A stretch of DNA of 64,000 bases from JAFNAG01 sp963739235 (GTDB lineage Bacteria > Acidobacteriota > UBA6911). The first letter of the stretch is position 1; each line of letters starts with the position of its first letter. The stretch lies in contig CAVTZY010000026.1 of the NCBI GenBank assembly GCA_963739235.1, positions 24,590-88,589 of the forward strand, read 5' to 3'. The notes under the pieces were generated by a model that worked only from the letters and a program-made list of their open reading frames with translations, made no database searches and was not told where the DNA came from. This document shows, piece by piece, positions 52,925 through 61,949 of the stretch. The translations under genes and the position numbers were made by a program.

Positions 52925-54139
52925 ATGACGTCAAGTACGGCAACAGATCCCGGGCCGATGGCAACAATGGAAGCAACAGGTGAGGCTGCGATCAGACCGT
53001 CATTGCCCTGCCTTCTGCTGTCTTTTCTAAAGCTGGGCGCCAGCGCGTTCGGCGGCCCGTCCATGGTCGCTTATATTGGCAAGATGGCGGTGGAGAAGAA
53101 TCGCTGGATGAGCAAGGAGTCTTTTTTCGATGGCGTAGCTCTCTGCCAGCTGATGCCCGGCGCGACTGCAATGCAGACATCGGCCTACGTCGGACTGAGA
53201 ACACGCGGGATCATGGGGGCGGCAGTCAGTTTCATTGGATTCGGTTTCCCTGCTTTCCTGCTCATGATGATCCTCTCGGCTCTATATGCCCGCGCGCACA
53301 GCCTGCCGGGCGTGGTTTCGGCATTTAGCGGGCTTCAGGCGATTATTGTTGCCATTGTTGCGAATGCAGTCGTGTTGTTTGGGCGAAATGCGCTGAAGAA
53401 CTCGAGAGACGCGATCATTGCCGTTATTGCCGCGATCATGTTTGGGTTCGGCGTTAACCCGATCGCAGTTCTCTTGGTCGCTGCTGCACTTGGGCTGGTG
53501 CGAAATGCCAAAACACCCGCTCGACGCTCGATAACTGAATCGCCGGCGAGATCCCGCTTTCCCACAGCTCTATTGACGCTTATTTGGGCTGCCGCCGCAG
53601 GTTTTGGCTTGCTGTTCCGATTCCAACGGAAGCTTTTCGACCTCGCCGCACTCATGTCCACCATAGACCTGTTTGCCTTCGGGGGCGGCTTCGCTTCCGT
53701 TCCTCTCATGTTTCACGAAATCGTGCATGTGCGGGGCTGGATGGACGGTCCGACTTTCTTGAACGGAATTGCCCTGGGGCAGATTACCCCGGGTCCGATC
53801 GTAATTACCGCGACCTTTGTGGGCTGCGCCGTGCATGGCCTCGCCGGAGGGCTTTTGGCCACGGTCAGTGTCTTTTTGCCGTCTTTCCTGCTTGTGGTTG
53901 GGATTGCGCCCTTGAGCAGCCGCTTGTTTGCATCGCGGTATCTCAACAAGGCTCTCGGCGGCGTCCTGTGCTCGTTTGTCGGCCTTCTATTGACCGTCAC
54001 CGTTCGTTTCGCCCTTAACGTCCGCTGGAATCCAGTTCATGTCATCCTCAGCGGTGCCGCATTTGCCGCTCTGTTCTTAGAAGTCGATATCCTCTGGGTG
54101 GTCCTCGTTGGGGCGCTGATCTCAATAATTGCCGGATAG
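52925..54139 (+). CDS. chrA: chromate ion transporter
   Basis: A 404-residue CHR-superfamily membrane protein with two homologous halves, each ~6 helices: 'SFLKLGASAFGGPSMVAYIGKMAVEKNRWM', 'ALCQLMPGATAMQTSAYVGLRTRG' in the first, 'DLFAFGGGFASVPLMFHEIVHVRGWM', 'GIALGQITPGPIVITATFVG' in the second. ChrA expels chromate. I chose ATG 52925 (GAGGGG at 52912-52917) instead of 52880. It lies downstream of the stress regulator and exporter genes on the same strand and is convergent with a flavodoxin-fold reductase. Confidence 0.92.
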   Translation: MTSSTATDPGPMATMEATGEAAIRPSLPCLLLSFLKLGASAFGGPSMVAYIGKMAVEKNRWMSKESFFDGVALCQLMPGATAMQTSAYVGLRTRGIMGAAVSFIGFGFPAFLLMMILSALYARAHSLPGVVSAFSGLQAIIVAIVANAVVLFGRNALKNSRDAIIAVIAAIMFGFGVNPIAVLLVAAALGLVRNAKTPARRSITESPARSRFPTALLTLIWAAAAGFGLLFRFQRKLFDLAALMSTIDLFAFGGGFASVPLMFHEIVHVRGWMDGPTFLNGIALGQITPGPIVITATFVGCAVHGLAGGLLATVSVFLPSFLLVVGIAPLSSRLFASRYLNKALGGVLCSFVGLLLTVTVRFALNVRWNPVHVILSGAAFAALFLEVDILWVVLVGALISIIAG

Positions 54140-54198
54140 GTGTCTCGTGGTTCGCTCCTGCCTTCCAGACCAAAAGCAACTGCTGCCCGCACCCTTTA

Positions 54199-54942
54199 TC
54201 ACTGGGCAAACTCTTTGCCCAATTTGTAGGCTCGCTCCAGGTAACTCCGTCTGGTTTCATCGTCCGCTACAGGCACACGGTAGAAATAAACATGCTCGAC
54301 TTTTCTGATCCCTGGATATCGTAATCCCCAGTCGTCAATGATTCGCGCCATTGGTGCTTCCCAATCGGCCTTGTAGTCCTCTTCTTTGAAAAGCGTCGTA
54401 CTGATGACCAGGGCTTTTTCATGGCGCAGCAGTGGCATTCGACCCTTAACCTCACCGCGCCAGCCCTCAGGCGTTAGTGCGTAAGCATCACCGTAGGCGA
54501 AAACCCGTTCGAACCACCCCTTCAGGATCGCGGGAAAGTGTAGCCAGAACACGGGTGCTATAAAGGCAAGGCCCTGGGCATTTTTCAGTTTCTCCCACTG
54601 GGCAATAACGTCTTTGGGCCTATGGTCGTGGATGAATTTCGCCACTGCTTGAGGATCCATGTTGCGGAGCCAGCGTGAGGCGATGAACCTCTGAATGGGT
54701 CCTCCTGCGGAGTCCAGCACGCGTTGCTTCAGGTTCATTTGTTCGAGTATATCCAACGGCATACTTTCATCCACATAACTGGCAAAGTCCTGCATTCGAA
54801 AAACCGGGTCAAATCGAATGGCATACAGGTCGACCACTTCGCTGACGTGGCCGGCGTCTTCCAGCCCTTTGGTGAACTGCTGGAGAATGGCGTGGCAAAA
54901 TGACTTGGGATTCGGATGGGCGTACACTGTCAAGATTCTCAT
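54199..54942 (-). CDS. NAD(P)H-dependent quinone oxidoreductase, flavodoxin fold
   Basis: A 247-residue flavoprotein of the NQO1/KefF type. 'MRILTVYAHPNPKSFCHAIL' is the FMN/FAD phosphate loop at the N-terminus, and 'LAFIAPVFWLHFPAILKGWFERVFAYGDAYAL' (54480-54580) is the flavin-binding and dimer segment. It reduces quinones by two electrons; relatives reduce chromate or nitro compounds, which would fit the neighbouring chrA. The stop is part of a GGGCAAA/TTTGCCC hairpin (54204-54220). Its start overlaps the stop of the small upstream frame (TAATG). Confidence 0.88.
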   Translation of the reverse strand: MRILTVYAHPNPKSFCHAILQQFTKGLEDAGHVSEVVDLYAIRFDPVFRMQDFASYVDESMPLDILEQMNLKQRVLDSAGGPIQRFIASRWLRNMDPQAVAKFIHDHRPKDVIAQWEKLKNAQGLAFIAPVFWLHFPAILKGWFERVFAYGDAYALTPEGWRGEVKGRMPLLRHEKALVISTTLFKEEDYKADWEAPMARIIDDWGLRYPGIRKVEHVYFYRVPVADDETRRSYLERAYKLGKEFAQ

Positions 54943-55097
54943 TAGACAGTCCTCCAGGTGTGACTATTGACTGCGTGGATCAGTAAACGAAGGGAAGGTT
55001 TGTCCAAAATGGAACCCGTAGCAACTCGCTTGACGGTAACCAGCATGCCCAGCAGGAATAGAATTGCGATTCCGGGGATCCTTTGATCAGCCGGATA
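54942..55097 (-). CDS. possible small membrane protein
   Basis: A short frame that begins MYPADQRIPG, has one hydrophobic helix (IAILFLLGMLVTV) and ends with TAA overlapping the start of the reductase gene (TAATG). The overlap suggests a real, coupled gene; however, there is no family I recognise, and the start (ATG near 55099 or the longer one at 55127) is uncertain. Confidence 0.35.
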   Translation of the reverse strand, partial: YPADQRIPGIAILFLLGMLVTVKRVATGSILDKPSLRLLIHAVNSHTWRTV

Positions 55098-55246
55098 CAT
55101 CTCTTCTTCCTCAAGGTGAACGTCCAAATATAATACAAAACAATAATTTCCGCCTAACAGTACGGTTCACTCGCCGGCCGAAGCGCGGCGAGGCCAGGCA
55201 AATGTCCATGGCTGGAAAGCAATGGTGGATCTTGACGGATATTGGG

Positions 55247-55268
55247 TATTTGGTTATATTGCCAAATA
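55247..55268 (+). promoter_or_regulatory. ArsR/SmtB-type operator candidate
   Basis: TATTTGG (55247-55253) and CCAAATA (55262-55268) form an inverted repeat with an 8-bp AT-rich centre, 20 bp before the ArsR start. Members of the family bind such sites in their own promoter and release them on metal(loid) binding. Confidence 0.5.
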
Positions 55269-55288
55269 TGCAAAAGGCGGGAGGCAGC

Positions 55289-55609
55289 ATGAACACCAAA
55301 CTGCAGGCCCTTTTTGAAGCGAGAGCCAGGATCATGAAAGCCATGGCGCACCCCACGCGGCTGTTCATCATCGAGCAACTGTCGCACCGGGAGCACTGCG
55401 TTTGTGAGCTGACGGATATGGTGGGCGCCGACGTTTCCACAATCTCCAGGCACCTGGCGCTGCTCAAGAATGCCGGCATTATCAAGCATGACAAGCGCGG
55501 CGCGCAGGTATTCTACCGGCTGTGCTGCCCCTGCGTGCTCAACCTTTTCGTATGCATAGAGGGTGTCCTCAAGGAATCGGCAAAGAGTCAAATGGCATTG
55601 ATCCGGTGA
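55289..55609 (+). CDS. ArsR-family metalloregulator
   Basis: A 106-residue winged-helix repressor: 'MKAMAHPTRLFIIEQLSHREHCVCELTDMVGADVSTISRHLALLKNAGII' (55330-55490). The Cys pair in H-C-V-C-E-L is the type 1 As(III)/Cd-binding site, and a second cluster 'LCCPCV' lies near the C-terminus. ATG 55289 has GGCGGGAGGC upstream; the longer frame to 55064 lacks family match. It is divergent from the reductase gene; it may control both sides through the operator at 55247. Confidence 0.88.
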   Translation: MNTKLQALFEARARIMKAMAHPTRLFIIEQLSHREHCVCELTDMVGADVSTISRHLALLKNAGIIKHDKRGAQVFYRLCCPCVLNLFVCIEGVLKESAKSQMALIR

Positions 55610-55847
55610 GACCCAGGTGACTGCAGAGGCTGAAACGGACACGAATCAATAGCAGAGAGTGCTGGATATCAGAGTAAGAAAAACAACACCCTCAAAGGGT
55701 CCAGCGGACTTGGGAATGCGCAGTGAAACAAGGTCTCGTGGCGAACTCGATGGACTCCAGGCTCGCCATTGAACCCGGAAACGACTTTATTCCCAGAGCC
55801 AAGGTGGAAGCACAGACCGGTGGGGCTAAATCAACAAGGAGGAACCC

Positions 55848-56627
55848 ATGGCAGGACCAAGCGTAGGTTTTGTTGGGAGCGGGAGGGTGGCTCATATCAT
55901 TCTGGGCGGACTGAAGAAGGCGGGGCTTATGCCCGCACAGGTCGTCGCCAGCGATGTGGATCTCGTTGTTTTGACGCGGCTGCAGGCTAAGTTTCCGGAG
56001 ATCCAGATTGCACACAACAACAACCGGGAGCCGGCTTCGCAAGATATGGTCTTTCTGGGATTGCATCCCCCGGTCCTGGGCGGCTCTCTGGGAGAAATCA
56101 AGGGCTGTCTAAAATCGTGCGCGATCGTGATTTCATTGGCTCCCAAGCTGTCGAGAGCCAAAATCACCGAGGGTCTCGCCGGTTTTGACCGCATCGTGCG
56201 ATTGATCCCCAATGCCGCTTCGATCATCGGCTCCGGCTATAATCCCATCTCTTTTTCGCCGACCTTAACCGTGGGAGAGAAGGATAAGGTGGTCAGCTTC
56301 TTGAGCGCGCTAGGCCAGTGCCCTGAAGTTGCGGAAGACAAGCTCGAAGCTTATGCCATTGTCACCGCCATGGGGCCAACTTATCTATGGTTCCAATTGC
56401 AGGAACTGCGGAAAATCGCCGAGTCTTTTGGATTGTCACAAGAAGAGGCCGGTATCGGCGTTGCCCAGATGATCGCAGGCGCCGGGAAAACATTGTTTGG
56501 CTCCGGCATGACTGCCGACGAGGTAATGGATTTGATCCCGGTGAAGCCGCTGGGAGAAGAGGAAGCAGGCATCAAGACCATGTATCATGCAAAATTGGAG
56601 CCCTTGTACAAGAAACTCAAAGGCTGA
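55848..56627 (+). CDS. ProC-like NAD(P)-dependent oxidoreductase with altered C-terminal signature
   Basis: A 259-residue protein with the fold of pyrroline-5-carboxylate reductase: N-terminal Rossmann motif 'VGFVGSGRVAHIILGGL', 'NAASIIGSGYNPISF', and the helical dimer domain ('AYAIVTAMGPTYLWF', 'AQMIAGAGKTLFGSG'). Where true ProC has the substrate-binding 'SPGGTT', this one has 'PVKPLGEEE' (residues ~225-240), so the substrate pocket is changed. It may act on another imine or be non-catalytic. AAGGAGGAACCC lies in front of ATG 55848. It is downstream of arsR on the same strand, ~240 bp away. Confidence 0.8.
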   Translation: MAGPSVGFVGSGRVAHIILGGLKKAGLMPAQVVASDVDLVVLTRLQAKFPEIQIAHNNNREPASQDMVFLGLHPPVLGGSLGEIKGCLKSCAIVISLAPKLSRAKITEGLAGFDRIVRLIPNAASIIGSGYNPISFSPTLTVGEKDKVVSFLSALGQCPEVAEDKLEAYAIVTAMGPTYLWFQLQELRKIAESFGLSQEEAGIGVAQMIAGAGKTLFGSGMTADEVMDLIPVKPLGEEEAGIKTMYHAKLEPLYKKLKG

Positions 56628-56873
56628 CCTTCTGGGGAGAATGGAATGATCTCGATCAAAGTGTTGGGGTCGGGATGCCGTGGTCCGCGAAAATCCGATA
56701 CAGCTTCCGAATCCTGTGTGTGGGGCCACGCATTTTGAGTAAGATCTTCTCCCCTGTTTTGGTATGGCATGGGCTCCAATATTCGCCCATTTCTCCGGGA
56801 GAATCTCTGATCCGAGTAAATGGGCCTCACACCCGCCAGTAAGTTTCGGTATCAGAACGCGGTCCGACGACAA

Positions 56874-58013
56874 CTATGCAACCAGCCGGTAATCGTGATG
56901 CAACCCGTTCAACACAGGAATCGCCACAAGTTTGCCGCCCAACGGCTTCGGCCCCTCTATTGCCGGATCAGGATCCGGTATCGCGTTCAGCCCTTGATGA
57001 ACGCGGCCGTGGTTGTACCAGCCGATGAATTCGTTCAGTACACATCTAAGATGCCTCTCATTCCAGATCAAAACCCGGTCAAGACACTCACGGCGAAGTG
57101 TCCCTATCAACCGCTCGATGTGCGCCGCCGCGTTGGGTGCGCCATACGGGATCGGTATCCCCCGGATGCCCATCTCGCGCCAGAGCCACACATCGAATGC
57201 GGATCGACACGAGACCTTCTTGCCTGCATTCTCTATTTGAAATGGATGACCGAGCTGACCAAACTTCCCGTCGTTGTCGTGGAGCAAAAACTTGGGCAGC
57301 TTCTCGAAGCAGGCGTTCCTGATCTGTTGTTTCGTCCACTCGAGCGTTGGATGATCGGTCACATGCATGTAGAGGACCCTTCGATTCGTGAGCTCCATGA
57401 TGACGAAAATGTAAAGGACACGAAACTCAACCGTGTGCTGCACAAAGAAGTCACAGGACCACATAGCCTTGGCTTGGTTCTTCAGAAAGCTTCGCCAGGC
57501 TTGGGAATCTGTGTGGTCCAAGCGCCTTTTGACCATGTATTTCCGGACGGTCGAGCAAGCGTGATGAATACCGAACTTCATTTCCAACTCCAAAGCGATG
57601 CGATCCTCGCCGTACTTCGGATGATCGGAGGATATCCGGCGGATGAAGGTGATGTGTTCATTAGAAATTGGCGGTCCGCCCGACCGGCCCTGGAACATTG
57701 TCCGCCAGAACTCGCGAAACTTCCTCTTCCTCCATCGGATCACAGTCTCCGGTTTTACGAGGACCAACTCGGAGATCCAGTCTCTCCAAACCTTTGAGAG
57801 CATGGACCAGAAAAACCGATCCCGGTTTCTTAGCTGTGGCTTCTTCGACTTGCGCTTGTACACGGCGAGCTGCTGTCGTAACACGAGAATTCGCAACCAT
57901 GCCACCCGATTGAACCACGCGAAGATTGCCAGATTGAGAGACTGAACGGCCACGATCGTAAGCAAACCTTCATGCCGGAAGCACGGAGCCGAGAAACTAA
58001 AAAAATCCAACAA
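56874..58013 (-). CDS. rve-domain (IS481/IS3-like) transposase
   Basis: A 379-residue transposase with an N-terminal membrane-like/hydrophobic lead ('LTIVAVQSLNLAIFAW'), HTH ('RDRFFWSMLSKVW', 'KPETVIRWRKRKF'), and DDE core: first Asp 'MWSCDFFV', second 'LLHDNDGKFG', Glu in 'HIERLIGTLRRECLDR'; C-terminal tail 'VLNGLHHDYRLVA'. It is a divergent cousin of the transposase at 62791 (tail GGLHHRYERRAA). The frame is intact. The ends of the element could not be fixed with certainty. Confidence 0.88.
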   Translation of the reverse strand: MLDFFSFSAPCFRHEGLLTIVAVQSLNLAIFAWFNRVAWLRILVLRQQLAVYKRKSKKPQLRNRDRFFWSMLSKVWRDWISELVLVKPETVIRWRKRKFREFWRTMFQGRSGGPPISNEHITFIRRISSDHPKYGEDRIALELEMKFGIHHACSTVRKYMVKRRLDHTDSQAWRSFLKNQAKAMWSCDFFVQHTVEFRVLYIFVIMELTNRRVLYMHVTDHPTLEWTKQQIRNACFEKLPKFLLHDNDGKFGQLGHPFQIENAGKKVSCRSAFDVWLWREMGIRGIPIPYGAPNAAAHIERLIGTLRRECLDRVLIWNERHLRCVLNEFIGWYNHGRVHQGLNAIPDPDPAIEGPKPLGGKLVAIPVLNGLHHDYRLVA

Positions 58014-58284
58014 AATCAGTTGGGACGGAGTTTTCGCGGAGCACGGGGCCTCGCGGGAGTGTTGGAAATTTCACTTCTACGGGTAGCGCGTAACACAGCC
58101 ATGTGACTGGTCATCAGTCGATTTCACAAGCCCATTTATGGCCAACGCAACGGTTTACGAGTGCCTGCTCTCTGGCGGAAGTGCTGCGGATTCAGCTAGC
58201 AAGGCCCATGCCGTCCGACTATACTGACAGCAATCTAGGGTTGTTCTGATCGCGGTGCAAGAAGTATCAATGGTGGGATTCTCG
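58014..58284. other. intergenic, upstream of the second kinase
   Basis: No gene. It contains the weak GTGGG site and alternative GTG/ATG starts of the kinase. Confidence 0.4.
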
Positions 58285-61005
58285 ATGATCGGCCAGACAA
58301 TTTCGCATTTTCGCATTACGGAAAAGCTCGGCGCGGGTGGTATGGGCGAGGTCTACCGCGCCGAAGATACCACCCTCGGCCGACACGTTGCCATCAAGGT
58401 GCTGCCCGACATTTTCAGCGGCGACCTGGAACGGTTGGCTCGATTCGAGCGCGAGGCCAAGCTGCTGGCATCGTTGAATCATCCCAACATCGCTACCATC
58501 CATGGTCTTGAGCAGCAGGATGGAAAACGATTCCTTGTCATGGAGCTTGTTGAGGGTGAAACCCTGGCGCAGCGCATCGCCAAAGGACCGCTGCCTGTGG
58601 ATGAGACCCTCGAGGTCTGCCGCCAGATAACCGAAGGACTGGAATCTGCCCACGAGAAAGGGATCGTCCACCGCGATCTCAAGCCTGCCAACGTCAAGAT
58701 CACGCCCGAGGGCAAGGTCAAGGTGCTGGACTTCGGGCTGGCGAAGGCGTTTCAGGGCGAAATGGCCGCAGCGGACGCAAGCCATTCCCCGACGCTGACG
58801 GATCAGATGACCCGTCCAGGTGTGATCCTGGGAACCGCGGCCTACATGTCGCCTGAGCAGGCGAAAGGCAAGGCAGTCGATAAGAGGGCGGACATCTGGG
58901 CTTTCGGCTGCGTCCTCTACGAGTGTCTGGCCGGGAAGCGGTCATTTGAGGGCGAGACCGTCACCGAGACGCTGGCATCGATTCTCAAGGGCGAGCCGGA
59001 TTGGTCATCATTGCCTGTGGATACGCCACAGTCGATCCGGCGACTGTTGCGCCGTTGCCTGGAGAAGGATCTGAAGGAACGCCTGCGTGACATCGCCGAC
59101 GTCCGCCTGGAGATGCGGGAGCAACTTGCCGAATCCGCAGCGACTACTCCACGCGCTCGTCCTTTCTCTCTTGGGTGGGCTCTATCGGTAGGAACCACCG
59201 TGCTGGTCATCGGCATTCTGATCGGCCTGGGAGTGATGAAATACTCCAAGCCAGAGGCCACTGCTCCGTCTGAGGTGCGCTCTACCATAAAGCTGGAACC
59301 GGGATACTGGCTGGATGGGATACGGGTAATGGGGGGGCTGCAGTTCCCGAGCAGGGCTGCGATGGCCCTTTCCAGCGATGGCCGTTTCCTGGTTTACAGC
59401 GCGATCAAGGAGAATCCCGCACCTCAGGACAAACCACGATTGTACCTGCGGCGTCTGGACCAATTGGAACCTAAGCCAATTGCCGGGACGGATGGCGCCA
59501 TAAGCCCATTTCTTTCCCCCGACGACCGCTGGATCGGGTTCTGGGCAGACCGCAAGCTGATGAAGGTATCCGTGGAGGGAGGGATTCCATCACCCTTGTG
59601 CGAAGTGAACTCACCCTATGGTTACAGCTGGGGATCTGACAACCAGATCTACTTCCCGTTGGATTATAACACCGGGCTCTCCAGGGTCTCTGCTGACGGA
59701 GGCAAAGTAGAGACCCTGACAAAATCCGACAGGTTGAAGCAGGAATTCAGTCACCGCCTGCCCTGTGTTCTTCCAGCAGGCAAGGGAGTGCTCTTCACCA
59801 TACTTGATGATGGTATGGACCTCAAACCCCGTCTTGCGGTGATGGATCCTGCAACGCGGAAATGGCGCGTGTTGATGGAAAATGCCGCTGACGGCAGCTA
59901 CCTCGGCACCGGAAACTTGGTTTTCCTTCGCCAAGGAATGCTGATGGCGGCTCCATTCGATCTGGACAGATTGGAAGTTACCGGCCCACCGGTGCCTGCC
60001 ATTGCGGGCATCACGCAGGCGCTGAACGCTGGTACTGTGGGCTACAATACCACAGCCGGCCAGTTCAGAATTTCTGCTTCCGGTTCGTTGGTTTACGTCC
60101 CGGGGGGCATTGTCCCGGACATGCAGAACTCGCTGGTCTGGGTGGATCACCAGGGAAGGGCCGAATCAATTACCTCCTTCAAGGCCCCCTTTGATAGACC
60201 CAGCCTTTCGCCTGACGCCAAGTGGATTGCCTACAGAAGCGTTGGTATGGAGCGGCTATTCTGGATTTATAACCTCGACCGAGGCACGGCCACGAAGCTA
60301 ACCTCGGAGGGGAATGCCGCCTCTATTGATTGGACACCCGACAGCCGGCGAGTTGTTTTCAGCTTGCGGAAATCGGGAGAAGCCAACAATCTCTACTGGC
60401 AGTCCATCGACGGCAGTTCGCAAATGGAAAGGCTTACAACAAGCAAGAATAACCAGTGGACGGGATGCCTGTCGCCAGATGGGCAACTGCTCTTATTCAT
60501 GGAACTCCACCCAGAAAACGGTAACGACATCAATCTCCTGAACCTGCGGGACCGCAAAGTTACCCCCTTCTTAAACTCGAGGTTTAACGAATCTAACCCG
60601 AGATTCTCACCCGATGGACGTTGGATCGTGTTCGTGTCGGACGAATCGGGACGCTATGAAGTGTACATTCAGCCCTTCTCCGGTTCCGGAGGGAAGACGC
60701 AAATCTCAACTGAAGGTGGGAACTCGCCCCTGTGGTCACGCGACGGAAAACAGTTGTTCTATCGGAGGCCCACACAGGTGTGGGTCGTTGATGTACAGGC
60801 CGGGACGGCTTTCTCTGCGGGAAAGCCCCGCCTGCTTTTTGAGCAGGCAGGGTACTCTGGCAGCAACTGGGATATCTCGCCCGACGGTAAGCGCTTCTTG
60901 ATGGTGAAGTCCGAGGAAATCAAGCCCCAGCCCGCCACCGAAATGATCCTGGTGCAGAACTGGTTCGAGGAACTCAAGCGCCTAGTCCCCACCGGAAAGA
61001 AATAA
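58285..61005 (+). CDS. membrane Ser/Thr protein kinase with C-terminal TolB-like propeller
   Basis: A 906-residue Hanks-type kinase. Domain order: kinase ~9-275 ('GAGGMGEV', Lys38 in 'VAIKVL', 'HRDLKPANVK', 'DFGLAK', 'GTAAYMSPEQAKG'), membrane helix ~302-322 ('ALSVGTTVLVIGILIGLGVM'), then a six-bladed WD40-like/TolB propeller ('SPDAKWIAYRS', 'TPDSRRVVF', 'SPDGQLLLF', 'SPDGRWIVFVSDESGRYEVYIQPF', 'SPDGKRFLM'). Start ATG 58285 is equivalent to the start of the first kinase; GTG 58255 and ATG 58270 are alternatives. Propeller kinases of this type are highly expanded in acidobacteria; ligands are unknown. Confidence 0.9.
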   Translation: MIGQTISHFRITEKLGAGGMGEVYRAEDTTLGRHVAIKVLPDIFSGDLERLARFEREAKLLASLNHPNIATIHGLEQQDGKRFLVMELVEGETLAQRIAKGPLPVDETLEVCRQITEGLESAHEKGIVHRDLKPANVKITPEGKVKVLDFGLAKAFQGEMAAADASHSPTLTDQMTRPGVILGTAAYMSPEQAKGKAVDKRADIWAFGCVLYECLAGKRSFEGETVTETLASILKGEPDWSSLPVDTPQSIRRLLRRCLEKDLKERLRDIADVRLEMREQLAESAATTPRARPFSLGWALSVGTTVLVIGILIGLGVMKYSKPEATAPSEVRSTIKLEPGYWLDGIRVMGGLQFPSRAAMALSSDGRFLVYSAIKENPAPQDKPRLYLRRLDQLEPKPIAGTDGAISPFLSPDDRWIGFWADRKLMKVSVEGGIPSPLCEVNSPYGYSWGSDNQIYFPLDYNTGLSRVSADGGKVETLTKSDRLKQEFSHRLPCVLPAGKGVLFTILDDGMDLKPRLAVMDPATRKWRVLMENAADGSYLGTGNLVFLRQGMLMAAPFDLDRLEVTGPPVPAIAGITQALNAGTVGYNTTAGQFRISASGSLVYVPGGIVPDMQNSLVWVDHQGRAESITSFKAPFDRPSLSPDAKWIAYRSVGMERLFWIYNLDRGTATKLTSEGNAASIDWTPDSRRVVFSLRKSGEANNLYWQSIDGSSQMERLTTSKNNQWTGCLSPDGQLLLFMELHPENGNDINLLNLRDRKVTPFLNSRFNESNPRFSPDGRWIVFVSDESGRYEVYIQPFSGSGGKTQISTEGGNSPLWSRDGKQLFYRRPTQVWVVDVQAGTAFSAGKPRLLFEQAGYSGSNWDISPDGKRFLMVKSEEIKPQPATEMILVQNWFEELKRLVPTGKK

Positions 61006-61605
61006 GCACGGCTGATCACGATCGAGCATCCCTTGAGATCCGAATTGAACGGAGGTTTTACTGCAAAGCTATTGGGCCGTCGCTCCCTGTAATTCCAGAT
61101 CTGCGAAACTATTTGGTGATGGCTTCCGTTCACTTGCCTGATAAGTCGCTAAACCGGAGAAGTGGAGGTGGCCTTGGGGTGGCTTGGACTTGATTATTCG
61201 ATTCCCGGGACGCTTTTCCTCGTACCCAGGTACTCAGATAATGCCTATTATATAAAATGGCTTTACGTTAGAAATCATCTGTCGATGACGAGGGTGTTGA
61301 CCTCGTTGTTGGCAACCGCACGAACGTCAAGACACTCCTTTTGCAGATCAAGGTGCGGTTCTCGTTGAGCGGGCGCGGCCACTACCCGGCAAACGTTCGC
61401 CGCGCAACCGGCGTGCACCCAATCCTAACTAGTTCCTGCTCTTCGTCCGTTACCATAAAATTAGCGAACAAAAGTCAACGCGCCTCCAGGTAGGGCCAGC
61501 TTATCCGCTTCCATGGCCCGAGAGGAATCATGCTGGCTGGAACCTATATGGAACCAAATTGAAAAATGATGGGTTTATTAAGCTGATGAGTTTTTGTAAC
61601 TGATT
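61006..61605. other. intergenic, no gene seen
   Basis: Nothing supportable; a short AT-rich stretch at 61245-61265 is the only feature. Confidence 0.4.
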
Positions 61606-61795
61606 GATTTTATTGGTGGAGCTGGTGAGGATCGAACTCACGACCTCCTGACTGCCAGGCAATGCTCCTGGGTTTCACAACCTCCTCAGACCCAGTAAGT
61701 TGCTGAAAATAAAAAACATCCAATTGTAGGGATTTGCCCGTTTTGGGTGAGATTGGCAGGTTTTGGAACACTTTTCTCACACCAAGTCTCACACC
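61606..61795 (-). repeat. att-like direct repeat, right copy (3' half of tRNA-Ala plus arm sites)
   Basis: Same 190-bp unit as at 38835-39023. The half tRNA is at 61658-61614 on the minus strand: anticodon loop CTGGCAG, T-arm GTGAG/CTCAC perfectly paired, acceptor CAGCTCC and CCA. The 5' half is absent, and the sequence before the loop is unrelated. Next to it, CTCACACCAAGTCTCACACC repeats resemble integrase arm sites. Confidence 0.72.
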
Positions 61796-61949
61796 GGATC
61801 GTCCCCACTTGCGGTAATGATTCCAGTAGTGACTGGCAAGCCGCAGCGCGCGGTTTTGGCAGGACGGATGCGGATCCGGTTCCTGGCCGAGAGACTTCCC
61901 CAGCGTGCCGTGACCGCAATTAAGATTTCCTATTTCCTGGACGGGCCGA

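Noticed and set aside
54204..54220. Intrinsic terminator for chrA
   Set aside because: The 7-bp hairpin lies within the coding end of the convergent reductase gene and lacks a T-tract on the chrA side.
56820..57797. 325-codon plus-strand frame
   Set aside because: Shadow of the minus-strand rve transposase, which has full DDE motifs.
38835..61795. Complete prophage or conjugative element
   Set aside because: No integrase, capsid, portal, relaxase or type IV secretion genes are present; only att-like ends and cargo.
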